Assembly: GCF_039541855.1 (NCBI RefSeq)
Contig: NZ_BAABHA010000001.1
Location: 585,009 to 649,008 of the forward strand
Direction of reading: 5' to 3'
From: Solirubrum koreensis
GTDB taxonomy: Bacteria > Bacteroidota > Bacteroidia > Cytophagales > Hymenobacteraceae
DNA length: 64,000 bases
The notes under the pieces were generated by a model. That model searched no databases. It had not been told where the DNA came from and was given only the letters and a program-made list of their open reading frames with translations. Position numbers and translations under genes: made by a program. Below, in pieces: positions 23,982 to 33,769 of this stretch (position 1 is its first letter; the number at the start of each line of letters is the position of its first letter).

Positions 23982-26327
23982 ATGCATCGTTCGATTCCAC
24001 CACGAATTACCCTCTTCCTGTTTTTCCTGCTGTTGCCCGTGGCCGTGTGGGCGCAGGCGACCTACAAGCTACGCGGTACCGTACGCGGTACCGACGGAAC
24101 GGGCCTGCCCGGCGCTAACGTGGCTGTATCGCGGCTGGGCCTGGGCACGGCCACCCAGCCCGACGGCAGCTTTGAGCTGGACTTGCCTGCGGGCCGCCAT
24201 CAGGTACTGGTGTCGTTTATCGGCTACCAAACCACCACCCAGGAAGTAAACCTGCGCCAGCAAGACCAGCGGCTCGATGTGGTATTGCCCACGGCCGGCA
24301 ACGAGCTGGGCGAGGTGGTAATCGAAGGCTCGGGCACCTTGGAGCAGAAGCTGAACACCACCCAAATGGGCGTGGAGCGCCTCACGGCCCGCGAGGCCAA
24401 GCTGCTGCCCGCCTTGTTCGGCGAAGTGGACATCCTGAAAACCCTGCAGCTGAAGCCCGGCGTGCAAAACGGCGGCGAAGGCACCAGCGGCCTGTTCGTG
24501 CGCGGCGGCTCGTCCGACCAAAACCTCATTCTGCTCGACGACGCGGTGGTGTACAACCCCAACCACCTGTTCGGCCTGTTCAGCACTTTTAACTCCGATG
24601 TGGTGCAGTCCGTAGACCTGTATAAATCGGGGTTTCCGGCGCAGTACGGCGGGCGGCTCTCGTCGGTGATTGACGTGAAAAGCCGTGAAGGCAACGCCGA
24701 GCGGTTTGGCGTTAGCGGCGGCCTCGGACTCATTTCCTCGCGCCTGGCGGTGGAAGGCCCCATTGTGAAAGACAAGGGCGCGTTTATTCTGGCCGGGCGC
24801 CGCACTTATTTCGATGTGTTTACGCGGCAGATCAACCGCCTCAACAAAGACACCGAGGACTACAACCCCATTCCCGACTACTATTTCTACGACCTCAACC
24901 TGAAGGCCAACTACAAGCTCGGCCAGAAGGACCAGGTGTTTTTGAGCGGTTACTTCGGCAACGACGTGTTCGGCTTTAACTCTACCAACGGCTTCAACTT
25001 TGATTTTAAGTGGGGCAACCGCACCGGCACCGTGCGCTGGAGCCACGAGTTTTCGCCCAAGCTCTTCACCAATACCTCCGTCACCGGCTCGCGCTACGTC
25101 TACGACATCACCAACAAGCTCGACCAGTTCAGCTTTGGCCTAAGCAGCAACATCCGCGACTGGACCCTGCGCTCCGATTGGGAGTGGCGCCCCGCCGATA
25201 GGCATGTGGTGCGCTTCGGGGCCAGTGGTACGCTGCACCGCTTTGGCGTGGGTAGCTTGCGGGCCCGCGCCGAGGACAACTCGCTGAACATCGGACAGGA
25301 TATCAGCTACGATGGGCAGGAGGGAGGCATTTACGCCTCCGATAACTTCACCGTGTCCGACAAATTCGCGGTGGATTACGGCCTGCGTTTGTCCGGCTTC
25401 CGGTCCGGCTCGAACGAGTACGGCGGGGTAGAGCCGCGCCTGGCCACGCGCTACAGCCTCACACCCAACCTGGCTGTTAAGGCCAGCTACGCGCTCATGT
25501 ACCAATACGTGCACCTGGTGTCGAATTCGGGCGCCTCGCTGCCTACGGATATCTGGTACCCCTCGCGCCTCTCGGCCCGGCCGCAACGCTCGCAGCAGGT
25601 TTCCACGGGCGTAAGCTGGCTGCTGTTCGATGGCAAGCTGCTGTTCACTAACGAGGTGTACTACAAGTGGGCACAGCGTCAGATTGACTTCCGCGACGGC
25701 GCCCAGCTGTTCGTTAACCCCGACCTCGACTCGGAATTCCTCTACGGCACCGGCCAGGCCTATGGCAACGAGGTGTACCTGGAAAAGAAAAACGGCCGCA
25801 CCACCGGCTGGATCGGCTACACGCTGGCCTGGACCAACCGCGAGTTTGCGCCCCAGCGCGGCGGACCGGGCATTAACCAGGGCCGCACATTTTACCCCAC
25901 CTACGACCGTCGCCACAACCTTACCGCGGTGCTTATGCACCAGCTCACCGACCGCGTGAGCCTCACGGGTTCCTTCGTATTCACCTCGGGCAACCCTACC
26001 ACCTTGCCCGCGGCCCGCATTGCGGTGCAGGACGTGGCCGGCACCGACCTGGAAATCGTGCCCGTGTACCCCGACCGCAACTCCTACCGCCTGCCCAGCT
26101 ACCACCGCCTCGATTTGGGCGTGGTGTACAAGCTCCGCCCGCGCCCCTGGGCCCGCGAGTCGGACCTGACGCTGAGCGTTTACAACGCCTACAGCCGCCG
26201 CAACCCTTATTTTATCTTCTTCGACGAGGTGAAGAACGAAGACACCGACCAGGTGCTAAGCTACCGTGCCCGCCTGGTGTCGCTGTTCCCCATCATTCCC
26301 TCCATCACCTACAACTTCAAATTCTAA
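23982..26327 (+). CDS. TonB-dependent outer membrane receptor
   Basis: A 781-residue TonB receptor with a signal peptide (ending AVWAQA), a carboxypeptidase-regulatory-like domain (about 22-105: LRGTVRGTDGTGLPGANV, VSFIGYQT), a plug domain (about 115-220: TSGLFVRGGSSDQNLILLDD, LFSTFNSDVVQSVDLYKSGF, YGGRLSSVIDV) and a beta-barrel ending in the terminal strand SITYNFKF with the C-terminal Phe. It imports an unidentified substrate across the outer membrane with TonB-ExbBD. It overlaps the DUF4249 lipoprotein start by one base (TAATG), a translationally coupled pair common in Bacteroidota. ATG 23982 is preferred to an in-frame TTG eight codons upstream. Confidence 0.95.
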   Translation: MHRSIPPRITLFLFFLLLPVAVWAQATYKLRGTVRGTDGTGLPGANVAVSRLGLGTATQPDGSFELDLPAGRHQVLVSFIGYQTTTQEVNLRQQDQRLDVVLPTAGNELGEVVIEGSGTLEQKLNTTQMGVERLTAREAKLLPALFGEVDILKTLQLKPGVQNGGEGTSGLFVRGGSSDQNLILLDDAVVYNPNHLFGLFSTFNSDVVQSVDLYKSGFPAQYGGRLSSVIDVKSREGNAERFGVSGGLGLISSRLAVEGPIVKDKGAFILAGRRTYFDVFTRQINRLNKDTEDYNPIPDYYFYDLNLKANYKLGQKDQVFLSGYFGNDVFGFNSTNGFNFDFKWGNRTGTVRWSHEFSPKLFTNTSVTGSRYVYDITNKLDQFSFGLSSNIRDWTLRSDWEWRPADRHVVRFGASGTLHRFGVGSLRARAEDNSLNIGQDISYDGQEGGIYASDNFTVSDKFAVDYGLRLSGFRSGSNEYGGVEPRLATRYSLTPNLAVKASYALMYQYVHLVSNSGASLPTDIWYPSRLSARPQRSQQVSTGVSWLLFDGKLLFTNEVYYKWAQRQIDFRDGAQLFVNPDLDSEFLYGTGQAYGNEVYLEKKNGRTTGWIGYTLAWTNREFAPQRGGPGINQGRTFYPTYDRRHNLTAVLMHQLTDRVSLTGSFVFTSGNPTTLPAARIAVQDVAGTDLEIVPVYPDRNSYRLPSYHRLDLGVVYKLRPRPWARESDLTLSVYNAYSRRNPYFIFFDEVKNEDTDQVLSYRARLVSLFPIIPSITYNFKF

Positions 26328-27169
26328 TGCCCATGCCAAGCTTTCGAACCAGCCTGCGAGGCCTGCTGCTGGCCGCCAGCGTCGCGTTGGCTTCGGGCTG
26401 CGACCTGCAGCAGGATATTGATGTGGACCTGCCGGAGTTTCCGCCCCAGCTGGTGGTGGAGTGCTACCTCGAGCCGGGCCAGGTGCCGCAGCTCACCGTG
26501 AGCGAAACCGTGCCTTACCTGAGCGCCCCCACGCCAGCCGTGCCCGCCGACGTAACAGCCGTGCTGACCGGGCCCAGCGGTCAGCGGGAAACCCTGCGCT
26601 TTGCTCCCGGCCAGAACGCCACCACCAAAAAGTTCTTTACCCACACCGGGCGGCGGGCCCTCCCCATCCGGCCCGGCGACACCTGGCAGCTGGAAGTAAC
26701 CGACACCAAGGGCCGCCGCGTAACCGGCACGGCCACCATGCCGGCCATCGTGCCCATCGACACCCTGGAATGGCGGTTCAACAACGAGCCTGCGCCGCGG
26801 CGCAAAGCCTTGGTGCTGATGACGTTTCAGGATCCGCCCGGCACCGCCGATTTCTACCGCTTCCAGATTCACCGGAATGCGCTGTCCGACTCCCTGCGCG
26901 CCCTCGACCGCGAGTTTGAGGACCAACTCTTCGATGGCCAGCGCATTCCCATGGGCACCAGCTACGAATTTTCGCCCAACGATACGCTGCTGGTTACTTT
27001 CTACCACGTCGATAAGCCGTACTACACTTTCCTGCGCTCCATCGACGACGCGCAGGATGCCAACGGCAACCCCTTTGGGCAGCCCGCGCAAATCCAGAGC
27101 ACCGTGCAGGGCGGCATTGGCGTGTTTGCCATTCTCAGCTACCAGCGCCGGAAAATTATTCTGCGTTAA
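26327..27169 (+). CDS. DUF4249 family lipoprotein, TonB receptor partner
   Basis: A 280-residue lipoprotein with lipobox ALASGC (Cys near residue 25). The DUF4249 features are the Asp/Pro-rich opening, PQLVVECYLEPGQVPQLTVSETVPY, and later PGTADFYRFQIHRNALS and VTFYHVDKPYYTFLRSIDD. It probably sits at the outer membrane as the accessory of the upstream receptor, by analogy with SusD-like partners, though this is not demonstrated for the family. It overlaps the receptor stop by 1 bp. A second ATG two codons on is possible. Confidence 0.9.
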   Translation: MPMPSFRTSLRGLLLAASVALASGCDLQQDIDVDLPEFPPQLVVECYLEPGQVPQLTVSETVPYLSAPTPAVPADVTAVLTGPSGQRETLRFAPGQNATTKKFFTHTGRRALPIRPGDTWQLEVTDTKGRRVTGTATMPAIVPIDTLEWRFNNEPAPRRKALVLMTFQDPPGTADFYRFQIHRNALSDSLRALDREFEDQLFDGQRIPMGTSYEFSPNDTLLVTFYHVDKPYYTFLRSIDDAQDANGNPFGQPAQIQSTVQGGIGVFAILSYQRRKIILR

Positions 27170-27217
27170 GCTGCTGCAAATAAGCTGCGTGGGTTACTCT
27201 TTGTAAACAGCCCGACC

Positions 27218-27268
27218 TAAAACCGAAAGCCCGGTTTCACCGCAAGTGAAACCGGGCTTTCGGTTTTA
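27218..27268. terminator. Bidirectional intrinsic terminator, 23-bp stem
   Basis: Perfect arms 27218-27240 and 27246-27268 with a 5-nt loop and A/T ends between the convergent DUF4249 gene and the phosphorylase gene. Confidence 0.9.
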
Positions 27269-27279
27269 AATCAGCCGTG

Positions 27280-28122
27280 CTACTCTGCCGTCAGCACGGC
27301 TTTGATGAGGGCGGTGAGGCGCGGTTCGGCCTCGGCGGCGGCGGCCAGAATGTGCTGAATGTTCACCGGCTTGAGGTTACCGGGGCTGGCCAGATCAGTA
27401 ATCACGGATACGGCCAGCACCGGCAAATCCATGTGGCGGGCGGCAATAACTTCGGGCACAGTGCTCATGCCCACGGCATCGGAGCCAATGGTGCGCAGGT
27501 AGCGGTACTCGGCCGGGCTTTCCAGCATGGGGCCGGGCAGGCTGGCGTACACGCCGCGGCGTACGCGGTTGGCAAAGCCCAGCTGCGCGGCGGCGGCTTC
27601 GGCGCGGGCCAGCAGGGCGTGGCTGTAGGGCTCGAACATGTCCGGAAAGCGCGGGCCCAGCTCGTCTAGGTTCGGGCCCACGAGTGGGTTGGTGGGCTGC
27701 AGGTTAATGTGGTCGTCGATGAGCATCAGGTCGCTGATGCCGAAATCGGGGTTCAGCCCGCCGGCGGCGTTGCTCACCAGTAGCTGCGTAATGCCCAGCA
27801 GCTTCAGCACCCGCACCGGAAACACCACTTGCTGCATGCTGTAGCCTTCGTAGAAGTGAAAGCGACCTTGCAGCACGGCTACTTTTTTGCCTCCCAGCTC
27901 GCCCAGAATCAGGCGGCCGGCGTGGCTTTCCACCGTCGAGAGCGGGAAGTGCGGAATGTCGGCGTAGCTCAGGCTGTGCTGCACCGCTACCTCCTGCACC
28001 AAGGCGCCCAGGCCGGTGCCAAGGATAATGCCGTAGTCGGGCTGGAAGGAATCGGTGCGTTGCTGAATGAAGGCGGCAGCTTCATGGAGCTGCTGGAGTT
28101 GCTGGGCGGCGGGGAGGTTCAT
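27280..28122 (-). CDS. Purine nucleoside phosphorylase (trimeric, type I/II PNP)
   Basis: A 280-residue PNP/MTAP-superfamily enzyme that phosphorolyses purine nucleosides for salvage. The family segments are GIILGTGLGALV (about 34-45), GRFHFYEGYSMQQVVFPVRVL (about 90-110), VSNAAGGLNPDFGISDLMLIDDHINL (about 120-145), and GPMLESPAEYRYLRTIGSDAVGMSTVPEVIAA (about 200-232), with the purine-binding Glu in LESPAE. Length and motifs fit trimeric, inosine/guanosine-type PNP (punA/xapA) rather than hexameric DeoD. Confidence 0.95.
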   Translation of the reverse strand: MNLPAAQQLQQLHEAAAFIQQRTDSFQPDYGIILGTGLGALVQEVAVQHSLSYADIPHFPLSTVESHAGRLILGELGGKKVAVLQGRFHFYEGYSMQQVVFPVRVLKLLGITQLLVSNAAGGLNPDFGISDLMLIDDHINLQPTNPLVGPNLDELGPRFPDMFEPYSHALLARAEAAAAQLGFANRVRRGVYASLPGPMLESPAEYRYLRTIGSDAVGMSTVPEVIAARHMDLPVLAVSVITDLASPGNLKPVNIQHILAAAAEAEPRLTALIKAVLTAE

Positions 28123-28230
28123 GTGTGCAAAGAAAGCAATAGCAATTCTGTGATGTTTGCAGAGAGCTTAGATAGGATTAGAGGTTTATTTTTAAAGTGT
28201 ACATTGGATTCGGTTTAAAAAAATAACACT

Positions 28231-29127
28231 ATGAAAACGGTATACAATGTTTTGCTTTTTATTGGTGTATTTACGGCGTTAAGTGCCTGTAAAAAAGATA
28301 CTAACAAGCCAGAAGACGAGGACGGGGACCCCAAGCCGGTGGCTGCTTTCGCCTGCATAGGGCCTTTCGGCGAACAGGATTCAACGCGTTTTACAAACTC
28401 TTCGTCGAATGCCGTTAGCTACCTCTGGAACTTCGGCGACGGCACCACTTCCACCGCACGCACGCCGGCTCACGTATTTCGCCGGGCGGGACGCTACACC
28501 GTCAAGTTGAAAGCCAGCGGTGCCGGTGGGGTCGACTCCTCTGCTACCGATGTGGTTATTCTGGCTAAGCCACTGGTGTCTTTTTGGAACATGGGCCCCT
28601 CTAGCGCTGGGGACTCTATGCATTTCCAGAACCGGACCATTGGGGGTACCAGCTACCTCTGGGACTTTGGCGACGGTGGTACGTCAACGAGGTTTTCGGC
28701 GGCTCATCGATACCAGCGGGCTGGGCGGTACACTGTTAGGCTACGGGCTACCGGCAGCGGCGGCTCGGCGGAAAATACGATGGCGGTGAATGTGTTCACG
28801 CCTCCCAGAGGGTACACGTGCAATTGCAAGGTATATACGAGCGCGAGAGCAGGAAATTCCAGCGTCGTTCGCCTGCCGGATGAGGATATCGTGATTGGTG
28901 GTTCCAGAAACGGCCGGATTGAGTTCAAAAACGTTAGTTACGACTCCATTAATGAAATTGTCATTGGGGGCGTTAGTCAAGTCTACTATCGGTCTACTGT
29001 CTATGCCGCTTCTATGGGTGGCGATGCCAAGCACTACCCAAAAGGCGACAGCATTAACGTTTCCTACTACAGCGGAGGCATTGCAGGAGGTGGAAGCCAG
29101 GTGTTATACAAATGTAAAATACGTTAA
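28231..29127 (+). CDS. PKD-domain lipoprotein
   Basis: A 298-residue surface lipoprotein with lipobox ALSAC (Cys20), a charged spacer KKDTNKPEDEDGD, and two PKD domains (about 35-110 and 112-192). Each has the PKD core: SYLWNFGDGTTSTARTPAHVF and SYLWDFGDGGTSTRFSAAHRY, followed by GRYTVKLKA and GRYTVRLRA. The remaining 100 residues form a beta-rich C-terminal domain. PKD domains usually mediate protein or polysaccharide contact. It is monocistronic and ends at an exceptionally long palindromic terminator. Confidence 0.88.
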   Translation: MKTVYNVLLFIGVFTALSACKKDTNKPEDEDGDPKPVAAFACIGPFGEQDSTRFTNSSSNAVSYLWNFGDGTTSTARTPAHVFRRAGRYTVKLKASGAGGVDSSATDVVILAKPLVSFWNMGPSSAGDSMHFQNRTIGGTSYLWDFGDGGTSTRFSAAHRYQRAGRYTVRLRATGSGGSAENTMAVNVFTPPRGYTCNCKVYTSARAGNSSVVRLPDEDIVIGGSRNGRIEFKNVSYDSINEIVIGGVSQVYYRSTVYAASMGGDAKHYPKGDSINVSYYSGGIAGGGSQVLYKCKIR

Positions 29128-29130
29128 GCT

Positions 29131-29204
29131 CAGCGCCTACTTAAGCCGAGAGGCCCCACCCGCAGCCATTTGCGGGTGGGGCCTCTCGGCTTAAGTAGGC
29201 GCTG
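29131..29204. terminator. Very long bidirectional palindrome/terminator, 34-bp perfect stem
   Basis: Arms 29131-29164 and 29171-29204 are perfectly complementary with a 6-nt loop. It lies between the convergent PKD lipoprotein and sppA. The stem is far longer than a terminator requires and has no long T-run. Confidence 0.75.
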
Positions 29205-29209
29205 CTGCC

Positions 29210-30973
29210 CTACTGAATGGATAGTTCGTACGGCAGGCGGGCCTGCACACCCTGCATCTGGGTAACGGCGCGGTACTGCTGGTAAATGGGAAACAGCGGG
29301 CCGAGCTGGCTTTTCATAGCGCGGGCTTCGGCTTCCTCCGAGCTGCCGAACATCGAGAGCAGGCTTTCGAAGGCCGACTTGCGGCGGGGCAAATTCTGCA
29401 CGCGGTAGTCGTCCTGCTTCAGGCCGGCACGGCGGGCGGCAATGGCCAGAGCGTCGTCGTAGCTGCCGAGCACGTCCACGAGGCCGCGCTCTTTGGCTTC
29501 GATGCCCGACCACACCCGGCCCGAGGCCAGGCGGCGCAGGCGCTCCACTGGCATGTTGCGGCCCTTGGCGGCTTTGCTGGTGAAATCGGCGTAGGTGCGC
29601 TCCACTTCGCGCTGCAGGGTTTGCTGCTCAAAAGGCGTGAGGCGGCGCGTTACGGTAGGCACATCGGAAAACTTGCCGGTGGTTACGCGGTCCACGGTAA
29701 TGCCGAGCTTATCGGAGAGCAAGGGGCCGAGGTTGGGCAGCACGCCGAATACGCCAATGGAGCCGGTGATGGTGTTGGGGTGGGCCACAATGGTGTCGCA
29801 GCCCATGGCAATGTAGTAGCCGCCCGAAGCCGCCACGTCCGACATAGAGGCAATAACCGGTTTCTTGGCCGCCCGGGCCAGCATTACCTCGCGGTAAATA
29901 ACATCCGAAGCCAGGGCCGAGCCGCCGGGCGAGTTGATGCGCAGCACGATGGCCTTCACCTTGTCGTCGAGGCGGGCTTTGCGGATAGTCTCGGCGAACT
30001 TGGTACCGCCGATGCTTTCCTCGCCGCCTTTGCCGCCCACAATGTCGCCCTCGGCGTAAATCACGGCAATGCGGTTGCCGCTGGTGTTGTCGTCGTCCTT
30101 ATCGGCCTTTTCGTAGGTGCTCAGGCTTACCAGGCTGGGCTTCTTGTTTTTCTCCAGCTTCAGCTTGCCGCGCAAATAGTCCAGCACTTCGTCGTAGTAG
30201 CCGAGCTTGGTAACCAAACCCAGGCGCTGGGCGTCGTCGGCGTTGTGCACCGACATGGAGTCCTGAATGGTTTTCAGCCGACCCAACGGCAGCTTGCGGG
30301 CCGCGGCAATCTGCTGCACGGTGTGGTCGTTAATCGAGTTCAGGAATGACACCGTCTGGTAGCGGGCCGAGTCGGAGAAACTCTCGCGGAAGTACGGCTC
30401 CACGGCGCTCTTGAACGAGCCCACGCGGAAAATGAACGGCTCCACGCCCAACTTATCGAACAAGCGCTTGTAGAAAAACACCTCCGAAGACAGGCCGTTG
30501 AATTCCAGTAACCCCTGCGGGTGCAGGTAAATTTCGTCGGCTACCGACGAGAGGTAGTAGCTTTTCTCGGAGCCCGTTTCGTGGTAGGCCACAATGAACT
30601 TGCCCGACTTTTTGAAGTCGATCAGCGCGTTGCGCACTTCTTCAAGTGAAGCCATGCCGCCCTGCACCACGTCCAGGTTCAGCAGAATGCCGCGAATGTC
30701 GTCATCCTTCTTGGCCCGGCGAATCACTTCTTTTAGGTTCAGCAGGCCGATGGAGGAATTGCCGGCCCCGAAAGGCGTGAATTCGGCGTCCTGCTTGCGC
30801 TCCGTAATGGGCCGGTCCAGCTTCAGCTCCAGCACCGAGTTGCTGGCCACCGTAACCTCATCGGAAGTGCTGGTAACGGCGGCTACGAAAGCCAGCGTCA
30901 ATAAAAAGCTGACCGCCCCAAACAGGAACAGGCCCGTAATGGTGGCCAGCACGTATTTAAAAAAGGTTCTCAT
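29210..30973 (-). CDS. sppA: Signal peptide peptidase SppA, 67K type
   Basis: SppA protease IV digests cleaved signal peptides in the inner membrane facing the periplasm. The 587-residue protein has one N-terminal membrane helix (about 8-32) and two tandem S49 domains as in E. coli. The Lys of the dyad is in SEKSYYLSS (about residue 185) in the N-terminal domain, and the nucleophile Ser is in VAASGGYYIAMG (about 385) in the C-terminal domain; INSPGGSALASD precedes it. The start is a clean ATG before an Arg-flanked hydrophobic helix. Confidence 0.95.
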   Translation of the reverse strand: MRTFFKYVLATITGLFLFGAVSFLLTLAFVAAVTSTSDEVTVASNSVLELKLDRPITERKQDAEFTPFGAGNSSIGLLNLKEVIRRAKKDDDIRGILLNLDVVQGGMASLEEVRNALIDFKKSGKFIVAYHETGSEKSYYLSSVADEIYLHPQGLLEFNGLSSEVFFYKRLFDKLGVEPFIFRVGSFKSAVEPYFRESFSDSARYQTVSFLNSINDHTVQQIAAARKLPLGRLKTIQDSMSVHNADDAQRLGLVTKLGYYDEVLDYLRGKLKLEKNKKPSLVSLSTYEKADKDDDNTSGNRIAVIYAEGDIVGGKGGEESIGGTKFAETIRKARLDDKVKAIVLRINSPGGSALASDVIYREVMLARAAKKPVIASMSDVAASGGYYIAMGCDTIVAHPNTITGSIGVFGVLPNLGPLLSDKLGITVDRVTTGKFSDVPTVTRRLTPFEQQTLQREVERTYADFTSKAAKGRNMPVERLRRLASGRVWSGIEAKERGLVDVLGSYDDALAIAARRAGLKQDDYRVQNLPRRKSAFESLLSMFGSSEEAEARAMKSQLGPLFPIYQQYRAVTQMQGVQARLPYELSIQ

Positions 30974-31216
30974 CAGTAAAAAGAAGGAGGTAACTGCGAC
31001 GAAGAAACAAAACTAGGCGGGTTTTAGTGGCAGCCTACACTTTGCCCCGGCAGGTGCAGACGGCCGCAAAACCACATTCGAAAGTACAGCCGGTTCGCCA
31101 TCAATAAGAGGCTTAATCAACGAACAGGCGCTCTGCCGGTGTGAAAGCCGACTTACAGACCCGTACCGGTGTATTGGCGTTTCGGCCAACGCGGGCGGAA
31201 ACCGGTACTACACTCC

Positions 31217-32527
31217 CTAATACCCGTACTTCTCGCCCCACCAGTGGCGCAGGCGCTCCTGAATTTTGGCTTCGGCGGCGTTGTCGCCGGGGGTGTAAAA
31301 ACGGCGGCCGCTCAGGGCTTCGGGCATGAATTCCTGGTAAGCGAAGTTGCCGGGCAAATCGTGGGAATACTGGTATTCGTCGCCGTAACCAAGCTGTTTC
31401 ATAAGGCGCGTGGGGGCGTTGCGCAGCGGAATGGGCACCGGCTGCACGCCTTGCTGCTTGACCAGGGCCCGTGCCTCGCGAATGGCTTTGTAAGAGGCGT
31501 TGCTTTTAGGCGAAGTGGCCAAATACACCACGCATTGCCCCAGAATAATATCCGATTCGGGCATGCCGATAACCGTAACGGCCTGAAACGTGCTTTGGGC
31601 CAGCAGCAGGGCGTTGGGGTTGGCGTTGCCCACATCTTCGGAGGCTAGAATGAGCAGTCGGCGGGCAATGAATTTGGGGTCTTCGCCGCCTTCCAGCATC
31701 ACGGCCAAGTAGTAAAGCGCCGCGTTCGGGTCGGAGCCCCGAATGCTTTTGATAAAGGCCGAAATGACGTCGTAGTGCATTTCGCCGCCTTTGTCGTAGC
31801 GGGCCAGGTTTTGCTGGGCCAGTTGCTGCACCAGCTCGTCGGTAATGGTAACAGTACCGGTTTCCGGGTCGGCCGGGGCCGATTCCACCACGATTTCGAG
31901 CAGGTTGAGCAGCTTGCGCGCGTCGCCGCCCGAAATGCGCAGTAGCGCGTCGTAACTACCCACTTGCACCGGCCGGCGGCGCAGGGCTTCGTCGGTGGCC
32001 AGGGCGCGGTCTACCAAGCCCGTAAGGTCTTCCTTGCTCAGGCCTTCCAGCACGTACACCTGCGCCCGGCTCAGAATAGCCGGAATAACCTCGAACGACG
32101 GGTTTTCGGTAGTGGCCCCGATGAGCGTAACAATGCCCTGCTCCACGGCACCCAGCAAGGCATCCTGCTGCGACTTGCTGAAGCGGTGAATCTCGTCGAT
32201 GAACAGCAGCGTGCCGCGCCGGGATTTGGCCTGCTGAATCACGTCACGCACGTCTTTCACGCCCGCGTTTATGGCGCTTAAGGCTACAAACGGCAATTTC
32301 AGCTCCGAGGCCATGAGGTGGGCCAGCGTGGTTTTGCCCACGCCCGGCGGCCCCCACAGAATCAGCGACGGAATGCGGCCGGCGCTCAGGTAACGCCGTA
32401 ACACGCCCTGCGGCCCGATGAGGTGCTGCTGGCCCACGTACTCGGCCAGGGTGCGGGGGCGCAGGCGCTCGGCCAGGGGGGCGCCGGGGCGGGGTTGGTC
32501 GGCGGGCGGATCGAAAAGAGAAGCCAT
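31217..32527 (-). CDS. rarA: Replication-associated recombination protein A (AAA ATPase)
   Basis: RarA/MgsA (Mgs1/WRNIP1 family), a clamp-loader-like AAA+ ATPase acting at stalled forks, 436 residues. Walker A GPPGVGKTTLAHLMA (about 57-71), Walker B LLFIDEIHRFSK (about 110-121), sensor 1 LIGATTENPSFE, and the C-terminal tetramerisation region HYDVISAFIKSIRGSDPNAALYYLAVMLEGGEDP are all present. An upstream in-frame start adds 13 residues before the usual MASLFD opening and is rejected. Confidence 0.97.
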   Translation of the reverse strand: MASLFDPPADQPRPGAPLAERLRPRTLAEYVGQQHLIGPQGVLRRYLSAGRIPSLILWGPPGVGKTTLAHLMASELKLPFVALSAINAGVKDVRDVIQQAKSRRGTLLFIDEIHRFSKSQQDALLGAVEQGIVTLIGATTENPSFEVIPAILSRAQVYVLEGLSKEDLTGLVDRALATDEALRRRPVQVGSYDALLRISGGDARKLLNLLEIVVESAPADPETGTVTITDELVQQLAQQNLARYDKGGEMHYDVISAFIKSIRGSDPNAALYYLAVMLEGGEDPKFIARRLLILASEDVGNANPNALLLAQSTFQAVTVIGMPESDIILGQCVVYLATSPKSNASYKAIREARALVKQQGVQPVPIPLRNAPTRLMKQLGYGDEYQYSHDLPGNFAYQEFMPEALSGRRFYTPGDNAAEAKIQERLRHWWGEKYGY

Positions 32528-32689
32528 GGAGTAAGGGAAATGCCGGGGTACCGGAGGCACGAACATAGGTTCGCGTTATCCAGCGGGTAGTATCAAACGC
32601 CGGCGTTGTTCGGCCGGATAAAGGTTGCCTCCGAATACGCGAACAACAACCGAAGGTGGGCGGGGCCAAAGTTCGCGCTGCAGCGGCAC

Positions 32690-32697
32690 TACCTTTG
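32690..32697 (+). promoter_or_regulatory. TAnnTTTG box before the EamA transporter
   Basis: TACCTTTG ends 6 nt before ATG 32704, implying a nearly leaderless transcript and supporting that start over the upstream one. Confidence 0.4.
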
Positions 32698-32703
32698 CGC
32701 CCG

Positions 32704-33642
32704 ATGAAGAATTCCCTGTGGGTGCACGCGGCTCTGTTTCTGGTGTCGCTGATTTACGCGGCCAACTACAGCATTTCCAAGGACGTAATGCCGCGCTACA
32801 TTGGGCCTTACGGCATTGTGGTGCTGCGCATTGTGGGCGCCGCCGTGGTGTTCGAGCTGTTGCGCCGCCGTTTTGCAGGCGAGGCCATCGTAGGCCGCGC
32901 CGATAACGTGCGGGCTATTTTGTGCGGCATTTCGGGTATTGGCGTCAATCAGTTGCTGTTTTTTGGCGGGCTGAATCTGACCACGCCCATAAACGCCTCG
33001 CTCATTCAAACCATTGCGCCCGTGGTGGTGCTGCTGGCCTCGGTGGTGCTGCTCGGCGACCGAATTACGCTGCGCCGCGCGGGCGGTATTCTGCTGGCCG
33101 GCACCGGCGCCGCGCTCATTATCCTGGGGCGCGGGAGTACGCCCGCCGCTACCGGCCCCGATGTTACACTGGGCAATATTATGATTCTGCTGAACGCCAC
33201 GTTTTTCGGCGTGTACCTGGTGCTGGTAATGCCGCTGATGCGTAAGTACCACGCGTTTACGGTGCTGGCGCGCATTTTCCTGGTAGGCGCCGTCATTGCC
33301 GTGCCCTTCGGCTGGCAGCAGGTGCAAGCCGCCGACTACGCCAGCTTCCCGCCGCTTATTTGGGTGGCCATTGCATACATGGTTATCATGCTCACCATTG
33401 TGGCCTATCTGCTCAACAACTGGGCCCTGAAATACGCCTCGCCGGCCTTGCTGGGCGCCTACATTTACCTGCAGCCCGCGCTGGCTGTACTCATTGCCGT
33501 AAGCCTGGACAAAGACACGCTTACCTGGGGAAAAGCCCTCCAAGCGGCCCTCATTTTCAGCGGCGTGTTTTTAGTGAGCCGTAAGCCCAAGGAAAAGACG
33601 GTGATAGGAGAGGAAGTACCGCTGGAGCCGGTGCAAGATTAG
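32704..33642 (+). CDS. EamA/DMT-family transporter
   Basis: A 312-residue inner membrane transporter with ten hydrophobic helices arranged as two EamA repeats (about 8-140 and 155-295). Family features are the opening LIYAANYSISKDVMPRYIGPYGIVVLR, the end of repeat one VVLLGDRITLRRAGGILLAGTGAALII, and repeat two ending PALLGAYIYLQPALAVLIAV. The substrate (drug or metabolite export) cannot be deduced. It is divergent from rarA. Confidence 0.92.
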   Translation: MKNSLWVHAALFLVSLIYAANYSISKDVMPRYIGPYGIVVLRIVGAAVVFELLRRRFAGEAIVGRADNVRAILCGISGIGVNQLLFFGGLNLTTPINASLIQTIAPVVVLLASVVLLGDRITLRRAGGILLAGTGAALIILGRGSTPAATGPDVTLGNIMILLNATFFGVYLVLVMPLMRKYHAFTVLARIFLVGAVIAVPFGWQQVQAADYASFPPLIWVAIAYMVIMLTIVAYLLNNWALKYASPALLGAYIYLQPALAVLIAVSLDKDTLTWGKALQAALIFSGVFLVSRKPKEKTVIGEEVPLEPVQD

Positions 33643-33769
33643 TGCGCTGGCAGTCCAGCAGGTGCATTTATTAAGCCGGTTCCTATGTAACTGTTCTCAG
33701 CATTGGGGGACGAAGGCACATTGCTATAGCTTTGTGTACCACTTGGGTTTATTCTTATTCCTTTTTCTC

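Noticed and set aside
29131..29204. Considered as a member of the inverted-repeat element families
   Set aside because: Short loop, no shared arm sequence; better explained as a terminator.
33662..33769. Longer start of the 307-residue exported protein
   Set aside because: The extra residues precede a good signal peptide at ATG 33770.
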